A stretch of 64,000 nucleotides of DNA from Chitinophagaceae bacterium UBA7600 (GTDB lineage: Bacteria; Bacteroidota; Bacteroidia; Chitinophagales; Chitinophagaceae): NCBI GenBank assembly GCA_002478885.1, contig DLKC01000086.1, positions 1 to 64,000 on the forward strand, read 5' to 3'. Below, one piece after another: positions 42,934 to 50,472 of the stretch. The translations under genes were made by a program, and so were the position numbers. Under the pieces are notes generated by a model, which was not told where the DNA came from, made no database searches, and saw only the letters and a list, made by a program, of their open reading frames with translations. The first letter of the stretch is position 1. Each line of letters starts with the position of its first letter.

Positions 42934-44262
42934 ATGAGATTCCAGAGAAAAAATCGTTTAGTTATTGTGACAGCAGTTGCAGGATTGTTGTCATTAACTT
43001 ATTGTACAAAAGACAACAAAGTAACACTTCCTTCAGAGGATGTAAACAGTGCTACAGATCTTCTTTCTTTAAAAGTCACGGCTGGCCCATCTGTGGATGG
43101 AGCAGTGGATGCCATTTGGGACCAGGCTACAAAACTGGAAATTATCCCAACGGTACCTGACCCAGGTAACAACCTTTTTACAGGTTATATAGGCGAGCAA
43201 CACCCCGTTACGTTGCGTTCTTTGTATGATGGGCAATACATATACTTTCTGGCTGAATATGCTGACGAATCAAAAAGTGTAAATGTTTCACCATGGTATT
43301 TTAATGCTGACAGCAACCGCTGGTACCAGGAACCAAGTGCCAGAACCTTCGATGTGAATGGCATATTAACTAGGGATGGCTGGGGTGAAGATAAAATCGC
43401 CATGTTGTGGAATATCGATTTTTCTACACCAAAATTTATTACGTCAACCTGTTATGCAAGTTGCCACGTATTTACCCCCTATACCGATTATTCTGGTGCG
43501 AGCCCGGTTTACAAATCCAACGCAAGCAGCGGAAACCACTATACGAATGGCGTAAATGAAAAAATTGACATGTGGTGGGGACACCTGAGCAGGGACGTAC
43601 TCTTTAACCAGATGGATGATAACTACCAGGATTGGGCAGGTGGCCCGGCAGTAACCAGCCTTACTGGTGGTAATGCAAACGGTCGCCACGTAGATGATTT
43701 AGTTGTAACCGGCACCTCTACCACTTGGCCAAACAGGCCAACATACAGCACGGCCTTGCCGCAGGGCGCTCTTAACAACAGGCAAAATTTAAAACTGGAT
43801 GGCACAGGATCTACTGTAACTGTACCACTTTGGGTTATGCCCGGTGCTACAGATTACTACTACATTTCAGCAAGCGACACCGCAAGTGGAAAGGCAGTAA
43901 AGATCACCGGCGTGAGTTCAACAGGTGTGTTATCCTATAACGGTGGGGCTATCGATCCAAATGTCGGAGGAGATTACAAAAGAAGCGGAGACCCGGTATT
44001 CGGAGGAATTGGGGCAAAATGTATTCCAAGCTATATCGCTTCTCCTTTAATAAATGGAAGGGCTGATATTGATTGTGCAGCCGTTTATACAGGTTCCGGA
44101 TGGATAGTTGAATATAGACGCCTTTTAAAAACTTCAGACGCGCTAAAACAAGACGTAGATTTTTCCAGTCTCGATGATCAGCAATTCGGATTTGCGGTAT
44201 GGGACAGATCAAACTACCAACATGCAATTCAACCGAATTTGGTTTTAAAATTTCAAAAGTAA
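42934..44262 (+). CDS. Ethylbenzene-dehydrogenase-like heme-domain lipoprotein with CX3CH motif
   Basis: 442 residues from ATG 42934; the ORF start at 42886 lies inside the promoter. The lipobox is SLTYC. Residues about 45-440 match the EB_dh-like (type II DMSO reductase heme b / cytochrome c-552) fold: SVDGAVDAIWDQATKLEI start, GEDKIAMLWNIDF, and the closing QFGFAVWDRSNYQHAI with potential axial ligands. A cysteine motif TCYASCH (CX3CH) around residue 170 resembles a heme c site with one extra residue. First gene of cassette 1; the CX4CH lipoprotein follows after 31 bp. Role: periplasmic electron carrier, inferred. Confidence 0.75.
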   Translation: MRFQRKNRLVIVTAVAGLLSLTYCTKDNKVTLPSEDVNSATDLLSLKVTAGPSVDGAVDAIWDQATKLEIIPTVPDPGNNLFTGYIGEQHPVTLRSLYDGQYIYFLAEYADESKSVNVSPWYFNADSNRWYQEPSARTFDVNGILTRDGWGEDKIAMLWNIDFSTPKFITSTCYASCHVFTPYTDYSGASPVYKSNASSGNHYTNGVNEKIDMWWGHLSRDVLFNQMDDNYQDWAGGPAVTSLTGGNANGRHVDDLVVTGTSTTWPNRPTYSTALPQGALNNRQNLKLDGTGSTVTVPLWVMPGATDYYYISASDTASGKAVKITGVSSTGVLSYNGGAIDPNVGGDYKRSGDPVFGGIGAKCIPSYIASPLINGRADIDCAAVYTGSGWIVEYRRLLKTSDALKQDVDFSSLDDQQFGFAVWDRSNYQHAIQPNLVLKFQK

Positions 44263-44293
44263 TTGCAGATTAAACTGACTAAAACACAAGATC

Positions 44294-44695
44294 ATGTTAA
44301 CTAAAAAAACAAGGCTTGGGATCTTTTTGTCGGCGGTGCTTATCGTGCTGTTACCAGGTTGCTATAAAACAGTAACAGTTACTCAAAGCACGGGTACAGA
44401 AGTAACTACGCCGGTGAGTTTTAAAGCCGATCTGATTCCCATATTTAACAAAAGTTGCAATATGAGTGGTTGTCATAGTGCCGGTGGTCAGGTTCCTGAT
44501 TTAACGCCTCCCAATGCATACAGGTCAATTTTTGAAGAAGACCTTGTTGATATCAATGATCCTGAGGGAAGCGAGATCATGGGTTGGCTAACCGGGCAAA
44601 TCAAACCGGCTATGCCTTTGGGAGCTCAAACAAATCCATCGAATATCAACAACCTCATGCTTGCGTGGATTAAACAAGGGGCCAAAAACAATTAA
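44294..44695 (+). CDS. Small lipoprotein with CX4CH heme-like motif (cassette 1)
   Basis: 133 residues. The lipobox LLPGC makes it a lipoprotein. The core VSFKADLIPIFNKSC is the usual start of Bacteroidota cytochrome-c-like domains, but the heme motif is CNMSGCH, i.e. CX4CH, followed by SAGG; a Met in KPAMPLGAQ could be the distal ligand. The end AWIKQGAKNN matches the paralogue at 47536. It sits 31 bp after the EB_dh-like gene and 10 bp before the barrel gene, so it is co-transcribed. Heme attachment to CX4CH is known for some cytochromes c3 but unproven here. Confidence 0.75.
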   Translation: MLTKKTRLGIFLSAVLIVLLPGCYKTVTVTQSTGTEVTTPVSFKADLIPIFNKSCNMSGCHSAGGQVPDLTPPNAYRSIFEEDLVDINDPEGSEIMGWLTGQIKPAMPLGAQTNPSNINNLMLAWIKQGAKNN

Positions 44696-44705
44696 AAAAA
44701 TCGTC

Positions 44706-45623
44706 ATGAAAAAAATTATAAACAACTTATTGCTAAAAAATATACGGTTCGGCGTACTGCTGCTAACACTTGCATTGTGCTTGCTTGTAAATGTAACGGC
44801 ACAAGGCCAGGATTCCGCTGCGCGGGCAAAAGCAAAGTCAAAGCCGGTAAAAAACACATTCGGTAGTTCTTTTATTATAGACAACCAGAGTGTGATGGTA
44901 CCAATCAAAGGCACGTTTGAAGCCGACTTTCAACACAGGTTCGGGACAGTTAATAATGGGTTTGATGATCTGTGGGGACTTTATGCCCCGTCAAATATCC
45001 GGCTTGGTTTTAATTACGCCCCGATCGACAAACTGTATGTGGGTTTCGGTCTAACGAAGGACAATATGGAGTTTGACTTCAATGCCAAATATGCGCTGCT
45101 TAAACAAACCGCCGATAACCGCATGCCGGTTAGTGTAACCGTCTATGGCAACATGGCTATAGATGCAAGAGACCCGAGCAATTTCGAGAACAGCATTGAC
45201 CGCTATTCCTATTTTAGCCAGTTAATTATCGCACGAAAAATTACAGAAAAATTTTCTGCCCAAATAAGTCCCAGCTTCTCATGGTTCAACAATGTCGAGG
45301 GTTATATAGACAGCAAGGGACAGGTACAGAGCAAAATGTATCACGGCCATTTCGCCGTTGCACTTTACGGCCGGTACAAGGTGGGAAGCAACATGTCTAT
45401 TCTTGCCGGTTGGGATCAGCCAATAACCCAACATCCAATGAATAATCCGCATCCAAACATTTGTTTAGGCCTCGAAATAACAACCAGTGCCCACCAGTTT
45501 CAGATTATTGCGGGGAATTATCACAGTATTCTTGCGCAAAGAAATAATGTATTTAACCAAAACGATTTCACCAACGGACAATTTCTTATCGGCTTTAATA
45601 TTACACGGCTCTGGAACTTCTAG
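44706..45623 (+). CDS. DUF5777-like outer-membrane barrel (cassette 1)
   Basis: 305 residues from ATG 44706; the ORF start at 44661 overlaps the previous gene. A signal peptide ends in VTAQG. The conserved stretch NTFGSSFIIDNQSVMVPIKG is followed by FQHRFGTVNNGFDDLWGLY and a series of amphipathic strands ending in FLIGFNITRLWNF, a C-terminal beta-signal. This matches the DUF5777 barrel group. It is homologous throughout to the protein at 47943. It may hold the cytochromes of its cassette at, or move something across, the outer membrane; the function is unknown. A strong terminator follows. Confidence 0.75.
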   Translation: MKKIINNLLLKNIRFGVLLLTLALCLLVNVTAQGQDSAARAKAKSKPVKNTFGSSFIIDNQSVMVPIKGTFEADFQHRFGTVNNGFDDLWGLYAPSNIRLGFNYAPIDKLYVGFGLTKDNMEFDFNAKYALLKQTADNRMPVSVTVYGNMAIDARDPSNFENSIDRYSYFSQLIIARKITEKFSAQISPSFSWFNNVEGYIDSKGQVQSKMYHGHFAVALYGRYKVGSNMSILAGWDQPITQHPMNNPHPNICLGLEITTSAHQFQIIAGNYHSILAQRNNVFNQNDFTNGQFLIGFNITRLWNF

Positions 45624-45645
45624 AACAACAAAAAAAAACGATATA

Positions 45646-45686
45646 AAATCCCGCAGCAATTAACACGGTTAGCTGCGGGATTTTTA
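45646..45686 (+). terminator. Terminator of redox cassette 1
   Basis: AAATCCCGCAGC and GCTGCGGGATTT pair over 12 bp around a 14-base loop and run into TTTT; 22 bp after the barrel gene stop codon. Confidence 0.9.
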
Positions 45687-45767
45687 TTGTACTATTTGCA
45701 ACGTCAAAAAAAGGTTAGATACGTAAGGCCTATATGCATTACTCAAAAGCTCCAACAATAATTTCAT

Positions 45768-45829
45768 AGTCTTTTTTGGCCCCATAAGTCCAGTCATGTA
45801 TTAAGCATTGTTGCGTCGCACTCTTGTAC
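45768..45829 (-). repeat. Dispersed element copy R22 (3' of cassette 1)
   Basis: Perfect core GTTGCGTCGCACTCTTGTAC at 45810-45829; gene-side boxes TTTTTTGGCCCC and ATTAAGCAT match the usual order. It lies after the cassette 1 terminator, reading in the same direction as the genes. Confidence 0.85.
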
Positions 45830-45960
45830 TGCATAACTTTATTCCACAATTTGATTTCTAAAAAATAATTCAGGTCATAATTATCAATTGCCAATACTAT
45901 TATATTGCCGGCCCGGATTTATTGATAACTAATAGTATTACAAGTAAACATTCATAATTA

Positions 45961-46485
45961 ATGGGTAGCGATTTTCTAGCTTATTTGCAAATGCTCGAGT
46001 TCATTGCCTTTTTTGCAGGCTATCCTCTTATTTATACAATATTGCGCTACCTATCCGCCCAAAAAAATAACGCCGCTATTTTTTTCTCAAAAATATATGA
46101 GTTTTTGCCTTCCACTTATGCAATTGCTGGCACTCTATATATTGGCTTGCAATTAAAAAATATCTATCCTGACTACTCTCTTGAAAACGTTATCCGCACA
46201 ATTCAACATCCGGCAATTGCCATATGGGCGGTTAGTACAGTAGCATTTGCTTTAACAGTCATTGCAAAAAAGTCTTTTTTAAGCCTGTTACACAGCCTGG
46301 TCTTTTTTTTACTTTTTGCAATTGAAATTGCAAACGGGTATTCAAATATGTCCACTGACGGAAGCAGGCTTCACAATACCATGAATATCTATACTGCCAG
46401 TCTTTTGTTTTATATTATTGCCCCAATCACTATCTTTTCCATTTCCAGGATTGTTCTTTATACCAAAGATCTATTCAATCATTGA
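45961..46485 (+). CDS. Small multi-spanning membrane protein, unknown
   Basis: 174 residues with about five hydrophobic helices (around 10-28, 50-66, 88-104, 108-126 and 144-164). No family is recognised. It lies between the two redox cassettes, with a terminator before it and a separate Crp/Fnr-like promoter after it, so it is probably its own transcription unit. An imperfect GTCATAATTATCAA dyad lies 74 bp upstream. Membrane topology resembles small heme-copper or cytochrome-b-like accessory proteins, but no heme-ligand pattern is evident. Confidence 0.6.
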   Translation: MGSDFLAYLQMLEFIAFFAGYPLIYTILRYLSAQKNNAAIFFSKIYEFLPSTYAIAGTLYIGLQLKNIYPDYSLENVIRTIQHPAIAIWAVSTVAFALTVIAKKSFLSLLHSLVFFLLFAIEIANGYSNMSTDGSRLHNTMNIYTASLLFYIIAPITIFSISRIVLYTKDLFNH

Positions 46486-46588
46486 ATCACTCATAACTGT
46501 TACTTATTTCATCATACGTTTTCGGTCTCCATTTTTCAAAGAACCCGATTGCATCACCGGTGACATAAATTAAAGTCAATCTTCATTT

Positions 46589-46604
46589 GGTGATATTTAT
46601 CACA
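46589..46604 (+). promoter_or_regulatory. CRP-like palindrome upstream of cassette 2
   Basis: GGTGATATTTATCACA: a perfect 14-bp palindrome GTGATATTTATCAC that fits TGTGA-N6-TCACA with one mismatch. It lies 8 bp before the Crp/Fnr-like dyad. Confidence 0.5.
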
Positions 46605-46611
46605 AGTCATT

Positions 46612-46656
46612 TTGACGAAAGTCATAAAAATGTAAAATTTCCTGCTGGTACTTTTG
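46612..46656 (+). promoter_or_regulatory. Crp/Fnr-like dyad and promoter of redox cassette 2
   Basis: TTGAC-GAAA-GTCAT at 46612-46625, then 23 bp, then a perfect -7 box TACTTTTG (46649-46656). The dyad centre falls near -42 from the expected start, a class II activator position. The same layout precedes cassette 1. Confidence 0.68.
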
Positions 46657-46693
46657 TTGTTGAAACAGTGATTATTCAACTTAAATAAATTTT

Positions 46694-47491
46694 ATGAAAC
46701 TGCTTAGTAAAACCACATTAATGATCCTTCTCTCTGTCGTAAGTATTTATGGATATGTGGCCAGTTGCACGCACAAAGATGTAGTTCCTCCTGCCCCTGC
46801 CGATCCTACTCCAGTAATCACACGCGGTGATGCCGTACTGCTTCCTCATACCATGACTGTTGGTGACAGCACACAGTGGAAACTTGACAAAGTGCACTCC
46901 AGTGTCCTTTGGTCAACAAGTTATGTTGGAGCCGCAGGCTTACTTACAGGAAGGTTTAACCAGTTTGGTATGCATGATGTAACGGATGCAAAAATGATCA
47001 ACTATTATGTTACCGGTCAACCTCTACTGGATAGCTCATGGGCTTTTTATGAAGGCGATCCTTCAAAAACTTATTTCAACGGGTATGTCCAGATAAACAC
47101 ATCCAATACTGGTGAACAAGGCCGTGATACGGGTTGTAATATCAGTACGCTTGGAACTATAAAAATCGTACCTGGCACGCAAAATCTTACAGTTACAAAC
47201 ATCGCCAGGTTAAAATCCAGGGAAGTAAAATTTGATGAACTCAGCAATGACTATATCGTGACCATAGATCTTACCTGGCAAGGAAAACTTGGAGCCCCAA
47301 TAACAAAATCCATTGTTGGCAGATTGAAATATATACCAAAAGCAAGAGTACAGTTTGGAACAAGCGCTGCTTATAGTGTTTTCGGTCTTCAACTTACTTT
47401 CCAACTCAATTGCAGAGACTTTGGAATCACCAGTACAAGCATTGCAGATGTTATTGACATTGAATGCAACATGAATTTCAACAACAAGTAA
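46694..47491 (+). CDS. YceI-like lipoprotein (cassette 2)
   Basis: 265 residues. The lipobox is YVASC. The YceI/lipocalin-like domain starts at about 60 with WKLDKVHSSVLWSTSY and continues with AGLLTGRFNQFGMHD, then LGTIKIVPGTQNLTV and a C-terminal FQLNCRDFGI strand. YceI proteins bind polyisoprenoid or quinone-like lipids in the periplasm. It takes the place of the EB_dh-like gene in the second copy of the cassette and is followed after 44 bp by a CX4CH lipoprotein. Confidence 0.82.
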   Translation: MKLLSKTTLMILLSVVSIYGYVASCTHKDVVPPAPADPTPVITRGDAVLLPHTMTVGDSTQWKLDKVHSSVLWSTSYVGAAGLLTGRFNQFGMHDVTDAKMINYYVTGQPLLDSSWAFYEGDPSKTYFNGYVQINTSNTGEQGRDTGCNISTLGTIKIVPGTQNLTVTNIARLKSREVKFDELSNDYIVTIDLTWQGKLGAPITKSIVGRLKYIPKARVQFGTSAAYSVFGLQLTFQLNCRDFGITSTSIADVIDIECNMNFNNK

Positions 47492-47535
47492 TTCCAGGTC
47501 CTAAAAAAGGAATAAGTAAACCAAAAATTATTACG

Positions 47536-47919
47536 ATGAAAAAAATATTGATATATGCAGGTCTGCTTCTTATGGCTGGCGTCGTTATAACAGGATGTTA
47601 TCAGGACGTAATCCTTCCAGACGCTGTAGTTAATCCCGATGGTCCTCCTCAGGCAGTAAGTTTCAAAAACGACCTGGCCCCAATATTCAATACACAGTGT
47701 GCTTTATCAGGCTGTCACGTTTCAGGTGGCCACCATCCTTATATGGCCTCTGATGTTTCTTACCTGCAAATTGTAAATGGAGGTTATGTAAACACAAGTA
47801 TTCCAAAAGAAAGTATTCTCTATAAAATGATTAATGGAGAAATGCAGGAATACATTCCTTCTGCTTCAGACAGGCAAAAGGTTTATGACTGGATAAGAAA
47901 TGGCGCGCCAAACAATTAA
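47536..47919 (+). CDS. Small lipoprotein with CX4CH heme-like motif (cassette 2)
   Basis: 127 residues from ATG 47536; the longer ORF overlaps the YceI-like gene. The lipobox is VITGC. VSFKNDLAPIFNTQC leads into CALSGCH (CX4CH) and VSGG, followed by histidine-rich HHP. The end DWIRNGAPNN corresponds to AWIKQGAKNN of the cassette 1 paralogue. A Met in the NGEMQEYIP segment could be an axial ligand. It is followed after 23 bp by the barrel gene. Confidence 0.75.
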   Translation: MKKILIYAGLLLMAGVVITGCYQDVILPDAVVNPDGPPQAVSFKNDLAPIFNTQCALSGCHVSGGHHPYMASDVSYLQIVNGGYVNTSIPKESILYKMINGEMQEYIPSASDRQKVYDWIRNGAPNN

Positions 47920-47942
47920 CTGACTCCAAAAAGCAAAAAAAA

Positions 47943-48938
47943 ATGAAACATAAAATATATCAACCTGGCTACCGGCTAATCCAATTATGTTTGGCCGGCC
48001 TGCTGGCTTTATCAATAACAACTGCGACTGCGCAGGATTCTTCTGCCGCAGTTGATCAGGTAGTAGCGCCCAAAAAAGTAAAGCCTGCTAAGAATACTTT
48101 TCAAAGCATCTGGATCATTGACAACCAAACGGTGATGGTGCCAATAAAGGGAACTTTGGAATTGGATTTCCAGCACAGAATGGGAAATGTGAATAATGGC
48201 TCTGAAGATCTTTGGGGATTATATGGCGCTTCCGCCAACATTCGGCTCGGCGTAAACTACGCGCCTGTCAATCGTTTAAACCTGGGTATTGGAATAACAA
48301 AAAATAAGATGTTGCTCGACCTGAATGCCAAGTATGCCATCATCACCCAAACGCCAGGTAAATATCCGGTAAGCGCAACTTACTACGGCAATGCTGCAGT
48401 CGACACAAGAAAAGAAGCTTCGCTGTACGACGGTGCAGAAATGAAGCATAACTCAGACCGGTATAGCTTTTATAATGAATTGATAATTGCCCGAAAATTT
48501 AATGACCATTTGTCTCTCCAGGCTGCGGCAAGTTGGTCGCACCAAAACGCGGTAACTGGGTTTTATACTTCATATGATACCAGTTCAAAGAGCTATGGAG
48601 ACGTTTACCAGTCTATGGAGCATGAACATTTTGCCGTGTCATTGTCAGGCAGGTATAAATTCTCAAACATTTGTTCAATTATCTTCAGCTATAGCCAGCC
48701 AATAACTTCACACTCGGAGTATAATCCCAATCCATGCCTTTCACTGGGACTGGAGGTTAATACAAGCAGCCATACGTTCCAGGTGTTTGTAACCAATTTT
48801 GATAAGCTGAACGCACAACAGAATAATCTTTATAACCACAATAACCCATTCAAAGAGTACACAACGGTAAACGGTGATGTGGTTAAAGGTTATCAATACC
48901 TCATAGGTTTCAATATTACCCGGCTCTGGAATTACTAA
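47943..48938 (+). CDS. DUF5777-like outer-membrane barrel (cassette 2)
   Basis: 331 residues with a signal peptide ending in TATAQD. NTFQSIWIIDNQTVMVPIKG and FQHRMGNVNNGSEDLWGLY correspond block by block to the cassette 1 barrel, and the end is YLIGFNITRLWNY. Insertions in loops (around 150-165 and 205-225) account for its extra length. The function is unknown, but its co-duplication with a CX4CH lipoprotein points to a joint role. Confidence 0.75.
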   Translation: MKHKIYQPGYRLIQLCLAGLLALSITTATAQDSSAAVDQVVAPKKVKPAKNTFQSIWIIDNQTVMVPIKGTLELDFQHRMGNVNNGSEDLWGLYGASANIRLGVNYAPVNRLNLGIGITKNKMLLDLNAKYAIITQTPGKYPVSATYYGNAAVDTRKEASLYDGAEMKHNSDRYSFYNELIIARKFNDHLSLQAAASWSHQNAVTGFYTSYDTSSKSYGDVYQSMEHEHFAVSLSGRYKFSNICSIIFSYSQPITSHSEYNPNPCLSLGLEVNTSSHTFQVFVTNFDKLNAQQNNLYNHNNPFKEYTTVNGDVVKGYQYLIGFNITRLWNY

Positions 48939-49041
48939 ACAAATACCAGATCTAAACCCTGACAAGGTGCCGTTAAACTATAGATTCTGTTTAGTGCATG
49001 CAAAAGATAAGCGCCTTAACCTAAAAGCAGAAAGATAAAAA

Positions 49042-49557
49042 ATGATAAGCCGTTGTAAAACTACATTCACACGACTAATTCTGGTATCAACCGTTATAGC
49101 AACATCTTCTGCATGCACTTCTTTAACAGATAAAAATGAAGCATCGACTAAAACGAAGCAACTAGCAAAAACACTATCCAAGCCACCATCATCATTTGGA
49201 GATACGCTTTCCATAAACCCAATGGCTGCGGTTTTTTACAACCCGGATTCTGTTCAGCGGGAAAAGATAAAGGCTGCAAATACGAAAGAAATTTTCGAAA
49301 GTATGTCACATGAATTCTTTTTTCAAATGAACAATGCAAAGTTGTTGATAAGAAGAGACTGGCCTGAAATAAAAATCATAGAATGCTCGCAAGCCAGGTA
49401 TCTGCTGTTTGAAAAAAAAGATGGAACCAGTAAGTGTATTGATCTTAATACAAGAGATGATATGTCTGGCATAATACTATTCGACGGTCAAAAAGATCCT
49501 GAATTTGCAGACATGATGAACATCGACACAGACCTTGGCTTCTATTTTAAGAATTGA
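49042..49557 (+). CDS. Lipoprotein of unknown function
   Basis: 171 residues. A signal with lipobox SSAC is followed by a low-complexity stretch to about 55 and a folded region with AKLLIRRDWPEIKIIECSQA and KCIDLNTRDD. No family is recognised. It lies between cassette 2 and the cytochrome c gene, same strand, with a 103-bp gap before and 114-bp gap after, and is likely part of the redox region. Confidence 0.6.
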   Translation: MISRCKTTFTRLILVSTVIATSSACTSLTDKNEASTKTKQLAKTLSKPPSSFGDTLSINPMAAVFYNPDSVQREKIKAANTKEIFESMSHEFFFQMNNAKLLIRRDWPEIKIIECSQARYLLFEKKDGTSKCIDLNTRDDMSGIILFDGQKDPEFADMMNIDTDLGFYFKN

Positions 49558-49671
49558 TGATTCATTTAATTTTTCTCAAAGCCAAAAGCTGTTGCAGATC
49601 ATAAAATGATAACTCATAACACGCTAAGTTCATTTTTAAAAAATTGTATCACTAAAATCAAATCTACAGAC

Positions 49672-50088
49672 ATGAAAAAGAACCTGATTATTCCATTCCT
49701 GATGCTTATTGTCTTTTTTGGAGCAACGCTAATGACTGCATTCACTCCATTCCAGGGAGCTAAACCATGGACAGTGCCTGATGCTGCCAAAAGCAAAAAA
49801 AGTTCCGTTGCAAGTAATGCTGCATCTATTGCTGCAGGAAAAGAACTGTGGACTACCCATTGCAAATCATGCCACGGGGCAAAAGGTTTAGGCGATGGGT
49901 CTAAAGCTGCTCAATTAAAAACGGAGCCTGGTGATTTTTCTAAATCAGATGTGCAGGGCATGTCAGATGGTGAAATATTTTATAAGATTTCTGAAGGACG
50001 TGATGATATGCCATCCTTCAAAAAGAAACTTCCCGATGAAGAAGACAGATGGAATCTTGTTGTATTCATGCGCACTTTGAAAAAATAA
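49672..50088 (+). CDS. Cytochrome c with canonical CXXCH
   Basis: 138 residues from ATG 49672 (MKKNLIIPFLML signal segment); the longer ORF from 49606 adds an unlikely leader. One class I cytochrome c domain: ELWTTHCKSCHGAKGLGDG (about 61-79), distal Met in EGRDDMPSFKKKL, and closing helix RWNLVVFMRTLKK. The hydrophobic N-terminus may stay uncleaved as an anchor. It is followed by a hairpin terminator, so downstream genes may have their own promoter. It is a plausible electron acceptor or donor for the NrfD/Fe-S module. Confidence 0.85.
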   Translation: MKKNLIIPFLMLIVFFGATLMTAFTPFQGAKPWTVPDAAKSKKSSVASNAASIAAGKELWTTHCKSCHGAKGLGDGSKAAQLKTEPGDFSKSDVQGMSDGEIFYKISEGRDDMPSFKKKLPDEEDRWNLVVFMRTLKK

Positions 50089-50099
50089 AATAATAAAAC

Positions 50100-50129
50100 G
50101 AACGGTTAAACCAGCCGTTCTTTTATTTT
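50100..50129 (+). terminator. Terminator after cytochrome c gene
   Basis: GAACGGTT and AGCCGTTC pair (one G-T) around AAACC, followed by TTTTATTTT. Confidence 0.7.
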
Positions 50130-50216
50130 CCCAGCAGCCTATTTCGCAAAAAGTACCTGCATCGATAATTGCACCAAAACCGGAAGCAGTGCTGCAGGTT
50201 ATCTAAAACAAATAAA

Positions 50217-50462
50217 ATGGAAGCTCCTCAAAAATCTTCATCAAGAAAGAAATTCCTTCAATGGGGTGCAATACTCTTTGGATCGGCCACTTTCCTTGGT
50301 TTTACAAATTTCTTTTGGAGGTCTAAAACCAAAGAAGAAAAAGCTGATACGGTTAAAATGCTTACCCAGGATGGACAACTCGTTGAAATAGACAAAAAAT
50401 TTCTCGCCGCCCCAGGCAAAAAAATAACCAACGAAGAATTGCAGCGTTGGGTAAACAAATAA
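50217..50462 (+). CDS. Small Tat-like protein repeating the N-terminal module of the Fe-S subunit
   Basis: 81 residues from ATG 50217 (the ORF start at 50169 lies upstream without support). An N-terminal SSRKKFLQWG resembles a Tat signal with an Arg-Lys pair, followed by a hydrophobic segment. The soluble part KMLTQDGQLVEIDKKFL aligns with KLLSVTGEIIEVDKAFL of the next gene's N-terminal region, but the Fe-S domain is absent. It ends 10 bp before the Fe-S gene. It could be an anchor or assembly partner of the Fe-S subunit. Confidence 0.65.
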   Translation: MEAPQKSSSRKKFLQWGAILFGSATFLGFTNFFWRSKTKEEKADTVKMLTQDGQLVEIDKKFLAAPGKKITNEELQRWVNK

Positions 50463-50472
50463 ACAAAAAGCA

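Noticed and set aside
45874..45887. GTCATAATTATCAA as a third Fnr-like site before the membrane protein gene at 45961
   Set aside because: Only one half-site is good and the distance to a plausible -7 box does not match the two cassette promoters.
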